From Chryseobacterium sp. 52 (GTDB lineage: Bacteria; Bacteroidota; Bacteroidia; Flavobacteriales; Weeksellaceae), in the NCBI RefSeq assembly GCF_002754245.1, contig NZ_PEEX01000001.1:744001-808000 (forward strand): a stretch of DNA of 64,000 nucleotides, given 5' to 3'. Positions 25,199 to 35,183 of the stretch are shown here, piece by piece. Position 1 is the stretch's first letter. Each line of letters starts with the position of its first letter. The notes beneath the pieces were generated by a model. The model ran no database searches and was not told where the DNA came from. It saw nothing but the letters and a program-made list of their open reading frames with translations. The position numbers and the translations under genes were made by a program.

Positions 25199-27442
25199 TT
25201 ATAAATTATTATTGATTGCATCCTGTGTTCTGTCTACTCCAAAGCTGATGAAAGCTCCGATAAATACAAAGGTATTTACAGGTGGAACAACTGAAGAACT
25301 TCTTGATCCGTCATTAGAAAAATTATATCCATAGACATTTTTAGATCCTAATACATTGGAAACACTTAATACAAATACAGTAAACGCTTTTGCATCTTTC
25401 TTTCCCAGATTAGGAAGATAATTAAAGCTGATATTAAGAGCGTTGTAGTCTTTCAGTTTTCCTTCATTTCTGACGTAATTGATGACGCTGCTGTTTTCAT
25501 TTTTCGTTGCAATATCATAATAAGGACGGCCTTTAGCATAGGTATAAGATAAATTAACGCCCAGCTTCCATTCCGGAATAAATCTTTTAGCGACCACGGA
25601 AAGTGTGTGTGCAGAAGCAAAATTGGGTTTTAAACTCACCGGATAATTGATAAAGTCTCTTTTTGAATCCAGAAATGAATAACTAACCCAATAATCGATG
25701 TTTTCAAAAGTTTTTTTATCCCTCCAGAAAAGCTCCAGTCCTTTTGCATATCCATCCCCGTTATTGTTCAAAGCGGTTTGTACCTGCTGATTTTGCTCTT
25801 TATCCGGTGTAATATTGAATGTTTTAATCAACTGATCATACTTTTTATAAAAAGCTTCAAATCTCAGGCTTCTTCCTTCGGCCGCTCTCTGAACCTGAAA
25901 AATATAATGCTGTGATTTCTGGAAATCAAGATCTGCCGGTCCGTTGATATATTTACTCTCCGGATTCTGATAAAACCATCCGTATGCAAAGGAAGTTGTC
26001 CAGTCTTTTGCCAGACGGTAAGCCAATGCAAAACGGGGAGCAATATTGGTTTTTCCCAGAAAAGAAGAGTTCTCTGCTCTTACTCCTATTTTGGCAGACA
26101 GCGCATTGCTGAATCCAAGATCCGTTTCCATAAAAGCTGAAGATATCAGGTCTTTATAATTCTTCTGTACTTCTCCAAAGTTCAGGTTCTCATTGGTATT
26201 ATTGAGTTCAAAGCCTGCCCGCAGCGCACTTATTTTATTAATTTTTCTCTCCAGAACTGCTTTAAAGTTGATGTAGTTTCCATCTGTTAAAAGTTTTGAC
26301 TTGTCTGATTCGGTATCATTTGTTTCAGTAGAAAAATTAAGATCTGATTGGTTGTATGAATAAGAAGTTCCTGCATTCAAAAGGTATTTTCCAAATTTCT
26401 GTTTAAAGGATAAATTATGGTAGGTGTTTTTTCCTTTCAGCCTTATCAGGGCAAAATCATATTCCGGTTCTAAACTCTCTGTTCTCACGCCCATTTTATT
26501 GGAATCATACATGCCGTAATATTTGAAAAATCCACCGGATTTTGTTTTAATTCTGAAGTTAAAATCACCATTCAAACCCTGCGGAGCATCAATAAAGTCA
26601 GTATTAAAATTAAATACCTTCTGCATCACGCTTAAAAGAGAATAGCCTAAAGTCCCTCCGAAAGAATGGTTTTTATCTGCACCCAGTTTCTGGAACCCAA
26701 CACTTAAAAAAATGGGCGAAATTCCCAAATCATAAGAGCTCTGATCCGGAAGATCTACGCTTTCCAACATCAGTGCGCCCGAAAGAGCCTGTCCGTATAA
26801 CGCTGAATACCCACCGCTGGAAAAGATATTTCCTTTAAAAAGTGATGTATTGAAACGGTCCCTTCCTGCAATTCCCGGAACTGAACTGGAGAAATAATTA
26901 TTAATCAGACTTCCATCCATAAAGATTTTGGATTCTGTTCCTGTCCCTCCTCTGATAAAAAGCCCTTCGGTTTCACCTACTTTCTGGACTCCCGGAAGAT
27001 AATTTAAAGCGGAAGAAATCTGCCCGTCTGCGCCTGCAGTAGTATAAATATCAATGGGCGTCAGTAATGCCGTTGCTCTTTTCCTGTCACTGGCTTCTAT
27101 AGACCCTGCAGAAACCACCACAGCATCAATCTCGCTGATCTGTTCTTTAAGTTCTGCATTCATTACAACATCCTGATTATCAATTGTAATCGTTTTTTCA
27201 ACGTCCTGATATTTTGGATGGGTAAATGTCAGAATATGACTTCCTTTTTCTGATGTTTCAAAAGAAAAGCTTCCCTGTGCATCAGTCGTTGCACCATCAT
27301 AAGTGTCTTTTAATGTGATATTTATCTCATTCACTCCCTTGCCTCTAAAAGTGACCTTTCCGGAGATCTTGACCTGAGAATATCCTATTATAAAGGATAG
27401 AAAAGCAATCAGAAGCAGGAGTTTTTTTCCTTGTGTTTTCAT
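25199..27442 (-). CDS. TonB-dependent outer membrane receptor
   Basis: A 747-residue receptor for active uptake of an unknown ligand across the outer membrane. Order: signal peptide (GKKLLLLIAFLSFIIGYSQ), a carboxypeptidase-regulatory-like domain (about 22-95, VKISGKVTFRGKGVNEI), the plug domain (about 105-210, with GLFIRGGTGTESKIFMDG) and a 22-strand barrel to the C-terminus. There is no SusD partner next to it, so glycan uptake of the Sus type is not indicated; iron or small peptide ligands are possible. The ATG at 27442 gives the signal peptide; the frame to 27475 starts upstream of a -10-type box and was rejected. An AraC/GyrI regulator is encoded just upstream, read in the same direction. 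Confidence 0.93.
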   Translation of the reverse strand: MKTQGKKLLLLIAFLSFIIGYSQVKISGKVTFRGKGVNEINITLKDTYDGATTDAQGSFSFETSEKGSHILTFTHPKYQDVEKTITIDNQDVVMNAELKEQISEIDAVVVSAGSIEASDRKRATALLTPIDIYTTAGADGQISSALNYLPGVQKVGETEGLFIRGGTGTESKIFMDGSLINNYFSSSVPGIAGRDRFNTSLFKGNIFSSGGYSALYGQALSGALMLESVDLPDQSSYDLGISPIFLSVGFQKLGADKNHSFGGTLGYSLLSVMQKVFNFNTDFIDAPQGLNGDFNFRIKTKSGGFFKYYGMYDSNKMGVRTESLEPEYDFALIRLKGKNTYHNLSFKQKFGKYLLNAGTSYSYNQSDLNFSTETNDTESDKSKLLTDGNYINFKAVLERKINKISALRAGFELNNTNENLNFGEVQKNYKDLISSAFMETDLGFSNALSAKIGVRAENSSFLGKTNIAPRFALAYRLAKDWTTSFAYGWFYQNPESKYINGPADLDFQKSQHYIFQVQRAAEGRSLRFEAFYKKYDQLIKTFNITPDKEQNQQVQTALNNNGDGYAKGLELFWRDKKTFENIDYWVSYSFLDSKRDFINYPVSLKPNFASAHTLSVVAKRFIPEWKLGVNLSYTYAKGRPYYDIATKNENSSVINYVRNEGKLKDYNALNISFNYLPNLGKKDAKAFTVFVLSVSNVLGSKNVYGYNFSNDGSRSSSVVPPVNTFVFIGAFISFGVDRTQDAINNNL

Positions 27443-27459
27443 GGGGTTAATTTTCGGAT

Positions 27460-27467
27460 CAAAAATA
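27460..27467 (-). promoter_or_regulatory. -10-type box of the TonB receptor gene
   Basis: TATTTTTG on the minus strand, 17 bases upstream of the ATG at 27442. No TTG was found at the usual distance. Confidence 0.4.
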
Positions 27468-27534
27468 ATACGCAATATGCCTTTCTTTAAAATAAATTTT
27501 ACTGAAAGGCATAGTTTTGCTTCTGAATGGGAAA

Positions 27535-28437
27535 TTAATGAATTGGGATGCAGAAATCCACGATCATTTTACCTTCAGGATGTTCTTTAAAGTTGGAATG
27601 ATAGATCTCAAACGGAAACGTCTTTCTCATTGAATAATGATGTTCATTCATCCATAAAAACAGAGATACCCAGCACTGTTCAAAATCATCCAGGGTAAAT
27701 TCCCCGCTTCCGACAATAAATTTTCCGGCCTCGATAGTTTCAGAGAAAACCTCTCCTTCCTGTGTCCCCAGTCTTTTATCCAGGAGCATGCAGGCATGGA
27801 TCCGGACTTTATCAGGCGGGGTTACTTTGAAACTGTCATGATACACGGAGATCATTTTAACATTCTCCCGTGGAAATAATTGTTTGTCTTTTGCCCAATT
27901 TATTAAAACATTGTAGGAAGGTTCCACATTCAGTATTCCTAAACTCATTACTGCAGCCAGATTCATTTCCGGCAATTCTTTTACTTCAATTTTTACGTTC
28001 ATTTTTGTCCAGTTTAACAGGTTTTTGACATTGCAAATGTATTGGCTGAAAACCGTATCAATTTGTCCGTTCTTGCTTTGCCTCTGTAAAATCTTGTGAA
28101 AATGTTCAGGGGCTGAATTTCGGAAGGCTGACGGAGCTATTCCATAGTATTTTTTAAATGTTTTGCAGAAAACCGAATGATTGGAAAACCCAAGATCAAG
28201 ATAGATCTCTTTTATCTCCTTTTCCTTCTTTGCAGCCAGATAAAAGGCGCTTTTTTCTACTTTCTTCCGGATGATATAGTTCTGGAGCGTTTCACCCGTT
28301 ATAAGCTTAAATATCCTGTGGAAATGAAACGGGGAATACATCCCTATTTCTGCAATTTTATCCAGAGACAGGTCAGTATCGAGGTTATTATCAATATACC
28401 GGACTGCTTTTATAATTCTTCTTTTTTGTTCTTCCAT
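27535..28437 (-). CDS. AraC family regulator with GyrI-like ligand-binding domain
   Basis: A 300-residue transcription factor of the Rob/SoxS-with-GyrI layout. Residues 5-105 hold two helix-turn-helix motifs (LSLDKIAEIGMYSPFHFHRIFK, then IYLDLGFSNHSVFCKTFKKYYG). A linker leads to the GyrI-like domain (about 145-300, starting VKELPEMNLAAVM), which in relatives binds drugs or small molecules. The gene lies upstream of the TonB-dependent receptor in the same direction, so it may control it, which is inference. Its length is typical of this type. Confidence 0.9.
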   Translation of the reverse strand: MEEQKRRIIKAVRYIDNNLDTDLSLDKIAEIGMYSPFHFHRIFKLITGETLQNYIIRKKVEKSAFYLAAKKEKEIKEIYLDLGFSNHSVFCKTFKKYYGIAPSAFRNSAPEHFHKILQRQSKNGQIDTVFSQYICNVKNLLNWTKMNVKIEVKELPEMNLAAVMSLGILNVEPSYNVLINWAKDKQLFPRENVKMISVYHDSFKVTPPDKVRIHACMLLDKRLGTQEGEVFSETIEAGKFIVGSGEFTLDDFEQCWVSLFLWMNEHHYSMRKTFPFEIYHSNFKEHPEGKMIVDFCIPIH

Positions 28438-28587
28438 TTCAAAAAATGTGGATCAGTAAAGGTATTAAGATAGACATAATTTCGATTGTCACATATTGCT
28501 GTTTTTGAAAAAAGGATTGAAATCATAAAGTGCTTTGGAAAATCTTTTATACATTTATCGGTACAATCACTTTAAATCATTTAAAAA

Positions 28588-29091
28588 ATGAAAGGACAAA
28601 CATTAGCATTACTGGCGGGGTGTGCATTTTTAGTGGCTTCATGCTGCACAACAAAAACGTACACTGTTAACGCTAAGAGTGGAACACAGACGGGCGGAAC
28701 GGCAAAATTCACCCAGAAAGGGGAAGATGTCATCATGAAGCTTGAGGTAACCAACCTTACTCCCGGTATCCATGCAGTACATATCCACGAAAAGGGCGAC
28801 TGTTCTGCAGCCGACGGAACGTCTACAGGAGGACACTGGAATCCTGCCAAGGACGATCACGGAAAATGGGGTGCTGACCATTTCCATATGGGAGATATAG
28901 GAAATTTAACGGCTGACCAAAGCGGAAAAGCGGTCCTTACTTTCAAAACCAATAAATGGTGTCTGGGCTGTACGGATGAATCTAAAAATATCATCGGAAA
29001 AGGAATGATCATCCATGCTGCGGCAGATGACTTCCACACTCAGCCTACAGGAAATGCAGGCGGAAGAGTGGGATGTGTAGAAATTAAATAA
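28588..29091 (+). CDS. sodC: Cu/Zn superoxide dismutase lipoprotein
   Basis: Removes superoxide outside the cytoplasm. The protein has 167 residues. The lipobox LVASC places the lipidated Cys at residue 19, so it is a membrane-anchored form. Metal-site motifs are present: HAVHIHEKGDC (Cu ligands), GGHWNP, GADHFHMGDIGN (bridging His, Zn ligands including the Asp) and IIHAAADDFHTQPTGNAGGRVGC (last Cu ligand and the conserved Arg and Cys). The two structural cysteines of the intramolecular disulfide are in HEKGDC and RVGC. Expressed on its own and followed by a bidirectional terminator. Confidence 0.93.
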   Translation: MKGQTLALLAGCAFLVASCCTTKTYTVNAKSGTQTGGTAKFTQKGEDVIMKLEVTNLTPGIHAVHIHEKGDCSAADGTSTGGHWNPAKDDHGKWGADHFHMGDIGNLTADQSGKAVLTFKTNKWCLGCTDESKNIIGKGMIIHAAADDFHTQPTGNAGGRVGCVEIK

Positions 29092-29105
29092 TCCTTTGTC
29101 ACAAT

Positions 29106-29139
29106 AAAAAAACCGCTGATTTTCATCAGCGGTTTTTTT
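29106..29139. terminator. Bidirectional terminator between sodC and ctp
   Basis: A perfect stem of about 14 bp (29107-29120 with 29125-29138) with a 4-base loop carries A on one flank and T on the other, so it works in both directions. Confidence 0.85.
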
Positions 29140-29142
29140 ATT

Positions 29143-31272
29143 TTATGATTTAGTTCCCATATCAGAAACAATATTCATTGCTTCCTGCAGGTATGGATCC
29201 TTTTTAAGATTTTTAATCCACATTTCAGATTTTTTCTTGAAAGCTTCATCTTTTTTCTCTCTTTCCATTTCGCTAGGATACATCATAAACTTAAGACCGT
29301 TCTCAAACTTGCTCAATGCTTTGAATTTCTCGATCTGAGCTTTTCTCTGCTTCATCAGTTCGTTGAACTTATTGATATTAAGTGTTATATTTTCTTCTTT
29401 ATCCAGCTTTTCTCTCCACTGTGCGGATTCAAGTAACAGCTGATAATTGCTGTTTTTAGTCATTCTGTCTGCACTTGCTTTTTCAAGAGCCTGGATATTG
29501 AAATAGTTCAGTTTCTGGAATTTTGTTCCCGGAATTTTATCCCACGCCAAAGCATAGTCATCATATCGCTCTCCTACTTCTGCATAGGTAAAGAAGTCTT
29601 TCATCTGGATATCAGAAACAATTCCTTTTCTCTGGGTAGACTCTCCTGTAATTCTGTAGAACTTCTGGATGGTCAGTTTTAAAGATCCGAAATCATCTTC
29701 TGTGTTTAAGAATCTGTTCAGGTCTACAAAAGTCTGTACAGTTCCTTTTCCGAATGACTGTGGAGAACCAATGATCATCGCTCTTCCATAGTCCTGCATT
29801 ACACCGGCAAGGATCTCAGACGCTGAAGCTGAAAGCTCATTCTGCATGATCACTAATGGTCCGGTCCAGATAGGCGTTTCATTTTTATTTTTTAAAGTCT
29901 GAATCTTTCCGTTTCCGTCTTTTACCTGAACATAAGGTCCTGCCTCCATGAAAAGTCCCATGATATCACCAACTTCAGTTAATGATCCTCCTCCGTTATT
30001 TCTAAGGTCAAGAACAATTCCTTCAATATTCTGCTCTTTCAGTTTAATGATCTCGTTTTTGATATCATCAGAAGCATTTCTTCCTTTAGCATTCTCAAAA
30101 TCAGCATTAAAGCTTGGAAGGTTGATGAATCCGTATTTCTTTCCGTTTGGAGAATTGACTACAATACTTCTTGCGAATGTATCTTCAATCGCCACTTCTT
30201 CACGGATCATGGTTACATCTTTAGTCGTTCCGTCTTTTTTCTGAACAGTTAATGTTACCGGAGTTCCTTTTTCACCTCTGATCAGCCTTACAGCTTCGTC
30301 GGAAAGCATTCCTACAACATTTACGGCATCATCCTTAGGTTTTGATCTTACTTTTAAGATTTTGTCACCTTCGGAAAGCTGCTTAGATTTCCAAGCCGGA
30401 GCACCAATCGTTAAAGCTCCAAGAAACAGATTCCCTTTTTTCTCCTGAATGATGGCTCCGATACCTATTACTTTTCCTGTAAACTGCGTATCGAAATCTT
30501 CTTTGTCTTTTGGAGAATAATAATTGGTGTGTGGATCGAATACTTCCGTATAGGCATTCATATACACGGTAAACCAATCCATTTTCTTTCTCTTTTTGAA
30601 TCTTGTGAAGGTATCTTTTACAAGGTCTTTCACTTCATCTGTTGCTTTTTTGATCTTCTGATCCTGCGTAAGAGGCTGATATTTGATCGTGTCTTTTAAC
30701 TTGTATTTCTGAACAGAATCTTTCTTCTCTTTCTGAGCTTCTTCTTTGCTGTTCATAGACTCTACCTCCTGAAGAATATTATATTTGATATATTTCTTCC
30801 ACTCATTATACTGCTCCTGCTTGTTTGCAGGTACTTTCTTAAGCTTCGGCTCCAAAGTCAGTGCATCATCTTCCTGAAGGCTGATGGGTTTACTGAAAAT
30901 ATCCTGGGTGATCTTATCAATCTCGTCTACTCTCTGATAAAGTCTGTCGATCGTAAGTTTGTAGAATATCAGATCTCCCTGACTGATATAGTCATCAAGC
31001 TTTGTTTCATGCTTGTTGAATTCATCCATATCAGACTGCAGAAAGTATCTTTTTGCAGGATCTATCAATTCGAAATAATGTTTATAAACATCCTTTGAAT
31101 AGGCATCATTGATTGATTTCGGGCTGTAATGTAAATAAGAAAGTGTATTCTTTACACTCACCATGATCGTCTGCATCTTTTCATCGTCATTCTTTGGCGA
31201 GTTGAAACAAAACATTAGACTTGTCAATGGAATTAGGAGTAAAAATTTATTCAGTTTGAAATTTTTCCACAT
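29143..31272 (-). CDS. Carboxy-terminal processing (tail-specific) protease
   Basis: A 709-residue periplasmic serine protease of family S41A (Prc/Tsp type). It begins with a signal-like hydrophobic stretch (FKLNKFLLLIPLTSLMFCFN), then a long N-terminal helical region, a PDZ domain at about 245-340 (GIGAIIQEKKGNLFLG to GDKILKVRSK), the catalytic core with SASASEILAG (Ser near 480) and QSFGKGTVQTF (Lys near 505), and the Prc-type C-terminal domain (from about 560) full of Lys/Glu. Ser-Lys dyad chemistry is known for the family. It probably degrades or trims envelope proteins. Convergent with sodC. Confidence 0.93.
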   Translation of the reverse strand: MWKNFKLNKFLLLIPLTSLMFCFNSPKNDDEKMQTIMVSVKNTLSYLHYSPKSINDAYSKDVYKHYFELIDPAKRYFLQSDMDEFNKHETKLDDYISQGDLIFYKLTIDRLYQRVDEIDKITQDIFSKPISLQEDDALTLEPKLKKVPANKQEQYNEWKKYIKYNILQEVESMNSKEEAQKEKKDSVQKYKLKDTIKYQPLTQDQKIKKATDEVKDLVKDTFTRFKKRKKMDWFTVYMNAYTEVFDPHTNYYSPKDKEDFDTQFTGKVIGIGAIIQEKKGNLFLGALTIGAPAWKSKQLSEGDKILKVRSKPKDDAVNVVGMLSDEAVRLIRGEKGTPVTLTVQKKDGTTKDVTMIREEVAIEDTFARSIVVNSPNGKKYGFINLPSFNADFENAKGRNASDDIKNEIIKLKEQNIEGIVLDLRNNGGGSLTEVGDIMGLFMEAGPYVQVKDGNGKIQTLKNKNETPIWTGPLVIMQNELSASASEILAGVMQDYGRAMIIGSPQSFGKGTVQTFVDLNRFLNTEDDFGSLKLTIQKFYRITGESTQRKGIVSDIQMKDFFTYAEVGERYDDYALAWDKIPGTKFQKLNYFNIQALEKASADRMTKNSNYQLLLESAQWREKLDKEENITLNINKFNELMKQRKAQIEKFKALSKFENGLKFMMYPSEMEREKKDEAFKKKSEMWIKNLKKDPYLQEAMNIVSDMGTKS

Positions 31273-31391
31273 AAACTGTCTTTATTTATTGATTTTTTTT
31301 AAATATATACTACAATTAGTAGCAGCAATTAATTCGCTGTTACAAACTATCAAATTTAATACCTTATTTACAATTATCGAATAGTTTTGAG

Positions 31392-31399
31392 TATTTTTG
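31392..31399 (+). promoter_or_regulatory. -10-type box of surE
   Basis: TATTTTTG matches the consensus, 18 bases upstream of the ATG at 31418. It lies across the upstream in-frame ATG at 31397, which therefore is unlikely to be used. Confidence 0.45.
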
Positions 31400-31417
31400 T
31401 TAAAATTAAACTTTTTT

Positions 31418-32188
31418 ATGGAAAGACCACTTATTCTGGTTACTAATGATGATGGAATTACAGCTCCTGGTATCAGAAACCTTGTCAATTTTATGAACGA
31501 AATCGGAGAAGTAGTTGTTGTAGCACCCAATTCTCCTCAAAGCGGAAAAGGCCACGCTATTACCATTAATTCGACTTTAAGTTTTGAAGAAGTAAACCTT
31601 GAAGGACCGCAAACTGAGTATTCATGCAGCGGAACACCTGTTGACTGTGTAAAAATGGCTCTTGATAAGATCTTAACAAGAAGACCGGATATTGTAGTTT
31701 CCGGGATCAATCATGGTGCCAATTCATCCATTAATGTAATCTATTCAGGAACCATGTCTGCGGCTGTAGAAGCGGGTGTAGAAGGAATTCCTGCTATCGG
31801 ATTCTCTCTGATGGATTTCAGCTGGGAAGCTGATTTTTCGCAAGCAAAAGAATACATCCAGAGTATCGTAAGAAGAACTCTGGAAAACCCAATGCCAAAA
31901 GGAATTGTTCTGAACGTTAATATCCCGAAGCTTCCTGCAGCGGAAATAAAAGGCGTGAAAGTATGCAAACAGGCCAATGCAAAATGGGAGGAAAGTTTTG
32001 ACGAAAGGGTGAATCCTCACGGAAAAAAATATTACTGGTTAACCGGATATTTCAATAATATGGATGAGTCTGAAGATGCTGATGAAACGGCATTAGCCAA
32101 CGGATATATTTCAATTGTTCCCGTAAAGTTCGATCTTACCGCTTATGAATATATGAAAACGCTGGAGGAAGTAATGAATTTCGACTGA
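31418..32188 (+). CDS. surE: 5'/3'-nucleotidase SurE
   Basis: Metal-dependent phosphatase that dephosphorylates nucleoside monophosphates. The N-terminal motif LILVTNDDG with Asp11/Asp12 binds the metal; VVVAPNSPQSGKGHAITI, the SGTPVDCVK segment and SGINHGANSS are the rest of the active site. The protein has 256 residues, the normal size. An in-frame ATG 21 bases upstream lies inside the -10-type box and was rejected. Its stop TGA overlaps by one base the ATG of the following GNAT gene (TGATG), so the two are co-translated. Confidence 0.95.
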   Translation: MERPLILVTNDDGITAPGIRNLVNFMNEIGEVVVVAPNSPQSGKGHAITINSTLSFEEVNLEGPQTEYSCSGTPVDCVKMALDKILTRRPDIVVSGINHGANSSINVIYSGTMSAAVEAGVEGIPAIGFSLMDFSWEADFSQAKEYIQSIVRRTLENPMPKGIVLNVNIPKLPAAEIKGVKVCKQANAKWEESFDERVNPHGKKYYWLTGYFNNMDESEDADETALANGYISIVPVKFDLTAYEYMKTLEEVMNFD

Positions 32189-32853
32189 TGTATGAAAAGC
32201 TAGACAATCCTGTTTATCATTCACTTAATGAATATCACAAAAAGTTCTGCTTTAATTTTGGGGATACGAAGTTTTATAACCCTGAATTAGCTTCTTTTGG
32301 CGGAGCAGAAGAGCTTTCAAAAGAAAAAGAAATCTCTGAATATGCAAAAATATGTGATGATTTTCTGATTTTCGGAGCACAGCCTGACTGGGGAAATTTA
32401 AAGCTTAATCTGTCACAACTTATCTGTGATCAGTATGTTCTGGAGAATCCAATAGAAATGGATTTTACGGAGGAAATGATTGAGATGAAAGAAGAAAACC
32501 ATGAAGAACTTCTGGCATTTGTTATGAAATTTTATCCTTACTATTTTAAAACAGGAACACCGGAATTGGGACGTTATTTTGGTATTTTTAAAGACCGCAA
32601 ATTAGTCGCAGTCACAGGCGAAAGAATGCAGATGAACGATATGACAGAAGTAAGTGCCGTGATCACAGATACAGATCATCTGGGAAAAGGTCTTGCCAAA
32701 CAATTGGTGGCTTTTGTCTCCGGAAAGATCTTTGAAGATGGAAAAACTCCTTTTCTGCATGTAGCAGAAACTAATATGGGAGCCAAAAAACTCTATGAAA
32801 AGCTTGGCTTTCTGCACAGAGGAAAAATAAACTTATGGGGCGTGAAAAGATAA
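32188..32853 (+). CDS. GNAT family N-acetyltransferase
   Basis: A 221-residue enzyme with the GNAT fold in its C-terminal half: EVSAVITDTDHLGKGLAKQLVAFVS (the acetyl-CoA loop, about 152-176) and the later ETNMGAKKLYEKLGFL (about 193-208). The N-terminal ~100 residues are a separate, lineage-specific helical region. Substrate unknown. It overlaps surE by one base and ends inside its own terminator stem. Confidence 0.85.
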   Translation: MYEKLDNPVYHSLNEYHKKFCFNFGDTKFYNPELASFGGAEELSKEKEISEYAKICDDFLIFGAQPDWGNLKLNLSQLICDQYVLENPIEMDFTEEMIEMKEENHEELLAFVMKFYPYYFKTGTPELGRYFGIFKDRKLVAVTGERMQMNDMTEVSAVITDTDHLGKGLAKQLVAFVSGKIFEDGKTPFLHVAETNMGAKKLYEKLGFLHRGKINLWGVKR

Positions 32854-32869
32854 TTTTCACGCCTTTTTT
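32839..32869 (+). terminator. Terminator of the surE-GNAT operon
   Basis: A 10-bp perfect stem (32839-32848 with 32854-32863) spans the GNAT stop codon at 32851-32853, which sits in its loop; T residues follow to 32869. Confidence 0.8.
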
Positions 32870-33107
32870 ATTTAAAGGCTTCTGTATTTTTATTTCCCCA
32901 CAGGTATCACAGATTTTTCACTCGCCCTTTCTTATCTCAATTGGAGTAGTCTGTCCATCTGATAGTCAGTAAAAGCTTCTATCTTATAGCAAGCATCTTC
33001 CTTTCTTCCATCAAAATCATCAGGTTAAAAAATCTATAAAACTCTTCCCTTTCGATTTTCCCTTAAAAGTTTTCCCTACATTTATTCTTATTAATTTTTT
33101 CCAAATT

Positions 33108-34148
33108 ATGAGAATAGAATACGATATAAAGCTTGGATTCAAAGATGTAATGTTCCGTCCCAAACGGTCTACATTAAAATCCCGTTCAGAAGTTAATCTT
33201 GAAAGAGAATTTACATTCAAGCATACTAAAAAGAAATGGAGCGGCGTTCCTCTGATCGCGGCCAATATGGATACGGTAGGTACTTTTGAAATGGCTGTAG
33301 AACTGGCTAAAGACAAAATCATTACTGCAATTCACAAACATTACACTGCTGAGGAATGGAACCAGTTTCTGGATAGCCAGCCCGAAAGCATCCATCAGTA
33401 TATTGCCTTAAGTACCGGAACCGGAAAAGCCGACGAAGAAAAGCTTAGGGTGATCCTCGAAAAGCACCCAAAAATCGAATTTCTCTGTATTGATGTAGCC
33501 AATGGTTACTCAGAGCATTTTGTGAGATTCGTGAAGCAGGCAAGGGCCAATTTTCCAGACAAGATTATTATCGCAGGAAATGTCGTTACGGGAGAAATGG
33601 TGGAAGAGCTGCTTCTTGTAGGGGCAGATATTATCAAAGTAGGTATCGGGCCTGGTTCGGTATGTACCACCAGGGTAAAAACAGGCGTTGGTTATCCGCA
33701 GCTTTCGGCTATTATTGAATGTTCTGATGCAGCACATGGTCTGGGAGGCCATATTATTGCTGACGGAGGCTGTAAAGTTCCTGGAGACGTCGCTAAAGCT
33801 TTCGGCGGAGGTGCAGATTTCGTGATGTTGGGCGGTATGTTTGCCGGACATGATGAAAGTGGCGGCGAAATGATTGAAGAAAACGGAAAAAAATTCCGCC
33901 TTTTCTATGGCATGAGTTCCAAAACAGCGATGGATAAACATTCCGGAGGTGTAGCAGAATACCGTGCTTCAGAAGGAAAAACCGTTAAAGCGGCTTATAA
34001 AGGTCCTGTTTCGGAAACGGTAAAGGATATTTTGGGCGGTGTTCGTTCTACATGTACCTATGTAGGGGCTTCCAAGCTGAAAGAATTATCTAAGAGAACT
34101 ACTTTTATCAGAGTACAGGAGCAGGAAAACCAGGTTTTTAAAGATTAG
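33108..34148 (+). CDS. guaC: GMP reductase
   Basis: Converts GMP to IMP and ammonia with NADPH, linking guanine to adenine nucleotide supply. The catalytic Cys186 sits in [19 protein letters not shown], at the same number as in E. coli GuaC; the IMP-binding [14 protein letters not shown] and ASEGKTV segments follow. At 346 residues it has the length of the reductase and lacks the CBS domains of IMP dehydrogenase, the closest alternative. Its leader (32870-33107) shows a TACATTTA near-match at 33076-33083. A strong terminator follows. Confidence 0.95.
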   Translation: MRIEYDIKLGFKDVMFRPKRSTLKSRSEVNLEREFTFKHTKKKWSGVPLIAANMDTVGTFEMAVELAKDKIITAIHKHYTAEEWNQFLDSQPESIHQYIALSTGTGKADEEKLRVILEKHPKIEFLCIDVANGYSEHFVRFVKQARANFPDKIIIAGNVVTGEMVEELLLVGADIIKVGIGPGSVCTTRVKTGVGYPQLSAIIECSDAAHGLGGHIIADGGCKVPGDVAKAFGGGADFVMLGGMFAGHDESGGEMIEENGKKFRLFYGMSSKTAMDKHSGGVAEYRASEGKTVKAAYKGPVSETVKDILGGVRSTCTYVGASKLKELSKRTTFIRVQEQENQVFKD

Positions 34149-34223
34149 TAAAATCTTAAATTAAGAATATCCGGCTCCCGCTGATTTTGCAGATTGAGCA
34201 GATTCTTTATCTTTTATAATACA

Positions 34224-34259
34224 AAAAAGCGGCTGTACAAAAATGTACAGCCGCTTTTT
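34224..34259. terminator. Bidirectional terminator between guaC and fabG
   Basis: A 16-bp perfect stem (34224-34239 with 34244-34259) with a 4-base loop has A residues on the left and T residues on the right, fitting both convergent genes. Confidence 0.87.
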
Positions 34260-34269
34260 ATTTTATTGA

Positions 34270-35013
34270 TTAAGTCAGCATTCCGCCGTCTACGTTCAGG
34301 GTTTGTCCTGTGATATAAGAAGCCATGTCGCTTCCTAAGAATACACATGCATTGGCAACGTTTTCAGTCTGCCCCAGTCTCTTCAAAGGAATCTGGTCTC
34401 TCCATCCCTGGATTGTTTTTTCATCCAATACCGATGTCATTTCAGTTTCAATAAATCCGGGAGCAACTGCATTGCATCTGATATTTCTTGAACCTAATTC
34501 CAAAGCGATAGATTTCGTAAATCCAATTACTCCGGCTTTAGAAGCTGCATAATTAGACTGTCCAGCGTTTCCGCTGATCCCCACTACAGAAGTCATATTG
34601 ATAATAGATCCTGATTTAGCTTTCATCATCGGCTTGATCACCGCTTTTGTAAGGTTAAATACTGAATCCAAATTGATTCTCATTACTTTGTCCCAGTCTT
34701 CTTTAGACATTCTCAACAGCAGATTATCTTTTGTGATTCCTGCATTGTTGATCAAAATATCAATCTTGCCAAACTCTTCCATCACATCATCTATTAATTT
34801 TTGAGCTGCATCATAATCTGATGCGTCAGACTGATATCCTTTGATCTGGGTTACAGAACTTAAAGCTGCTTCTAATTCTTGAGCTTTGTCTACAGAGCCG
34901 GCATAAGTAAATGCCACTTTTGCACCCTGTTCAGCGTACATTTCAGCGATTTTCTTTCCGATTCCTCTTGTAGCTCCGGTAATTAGCGCTACCTTTCCTT
35001 CTAATAGTTTCAT
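34270..35013 (-). CDS. fabG: 3-oxoacyl-ACP reductase FabG
   Basis: Second step of the fatty acid elongation cycle: reduces 3-ketoacyl-ACP with NADPH. The 247-residue protein has the glycine motif TGATRGIGK (12-20), the NNAG motif and the catalytic triad S142, Y155 and K159 (YAASK). The C-terminus ends in TGQTLNVDGGMLT, as in housekeeping FabG proteins. It stands alone here and not in a fab cluster, which is common in flavobacteria. The leader of about 86 bases contains a small hairpin (35047-35064). Confidence 0.93.
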   Translation of the reverse strand: MKLLEGKVALITGATRGIGKKIAEMYAEQGAKVAFTYAGSVDKAQELEAALSSVTQIKGYQSDASDYDAAQKLIDDVMEEFGKIDILINNAGITKDNLLLRMSKEDWDKVMRINLDSVFNLTKAVIKPMMKAKSGSIINMTSVVGISGNAGQSNYAASKAGVIGFTKSIALELGSRNIRCNAVAPGFIETEMTSVLDEKTIQGWRDQIPLKRLGQTENVANACVFLGSDMASYITGQTLNVDGGMLT

Positions 35014-35104
35014 ATCTCTTGATAATTATATTCTTAGTAAATACTTCCGTTTTTGAAAAAACGGCAATTTAGCATATTTAATTTTATACGAATTAAACAG
35101 TGCG

Positions 35105-35130
35105 CAAAGATATTATAAATTGTTATTCAA
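35105..35130 (-). promoter_or_regulatory. Probable fabG promoter
   Basis: TATCTTTG on the minus strand (35105-35112) matches the consensus; a TTG (35128-35130) lies 15 bases away, slightly closer than usual. Confidence 0.45.
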
Positions 35131-35183
35131 TGCATTCCAAATCATCAAATTAGTGAAGATTTTTGTCTGTTTTTTATCATATT

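Noticed and set aside
31397..31417. Upstream surE start at 31397
   Set aside because: The codon lies in the -10-type box itself, and the conserved N-terminal motif starts from 31418.
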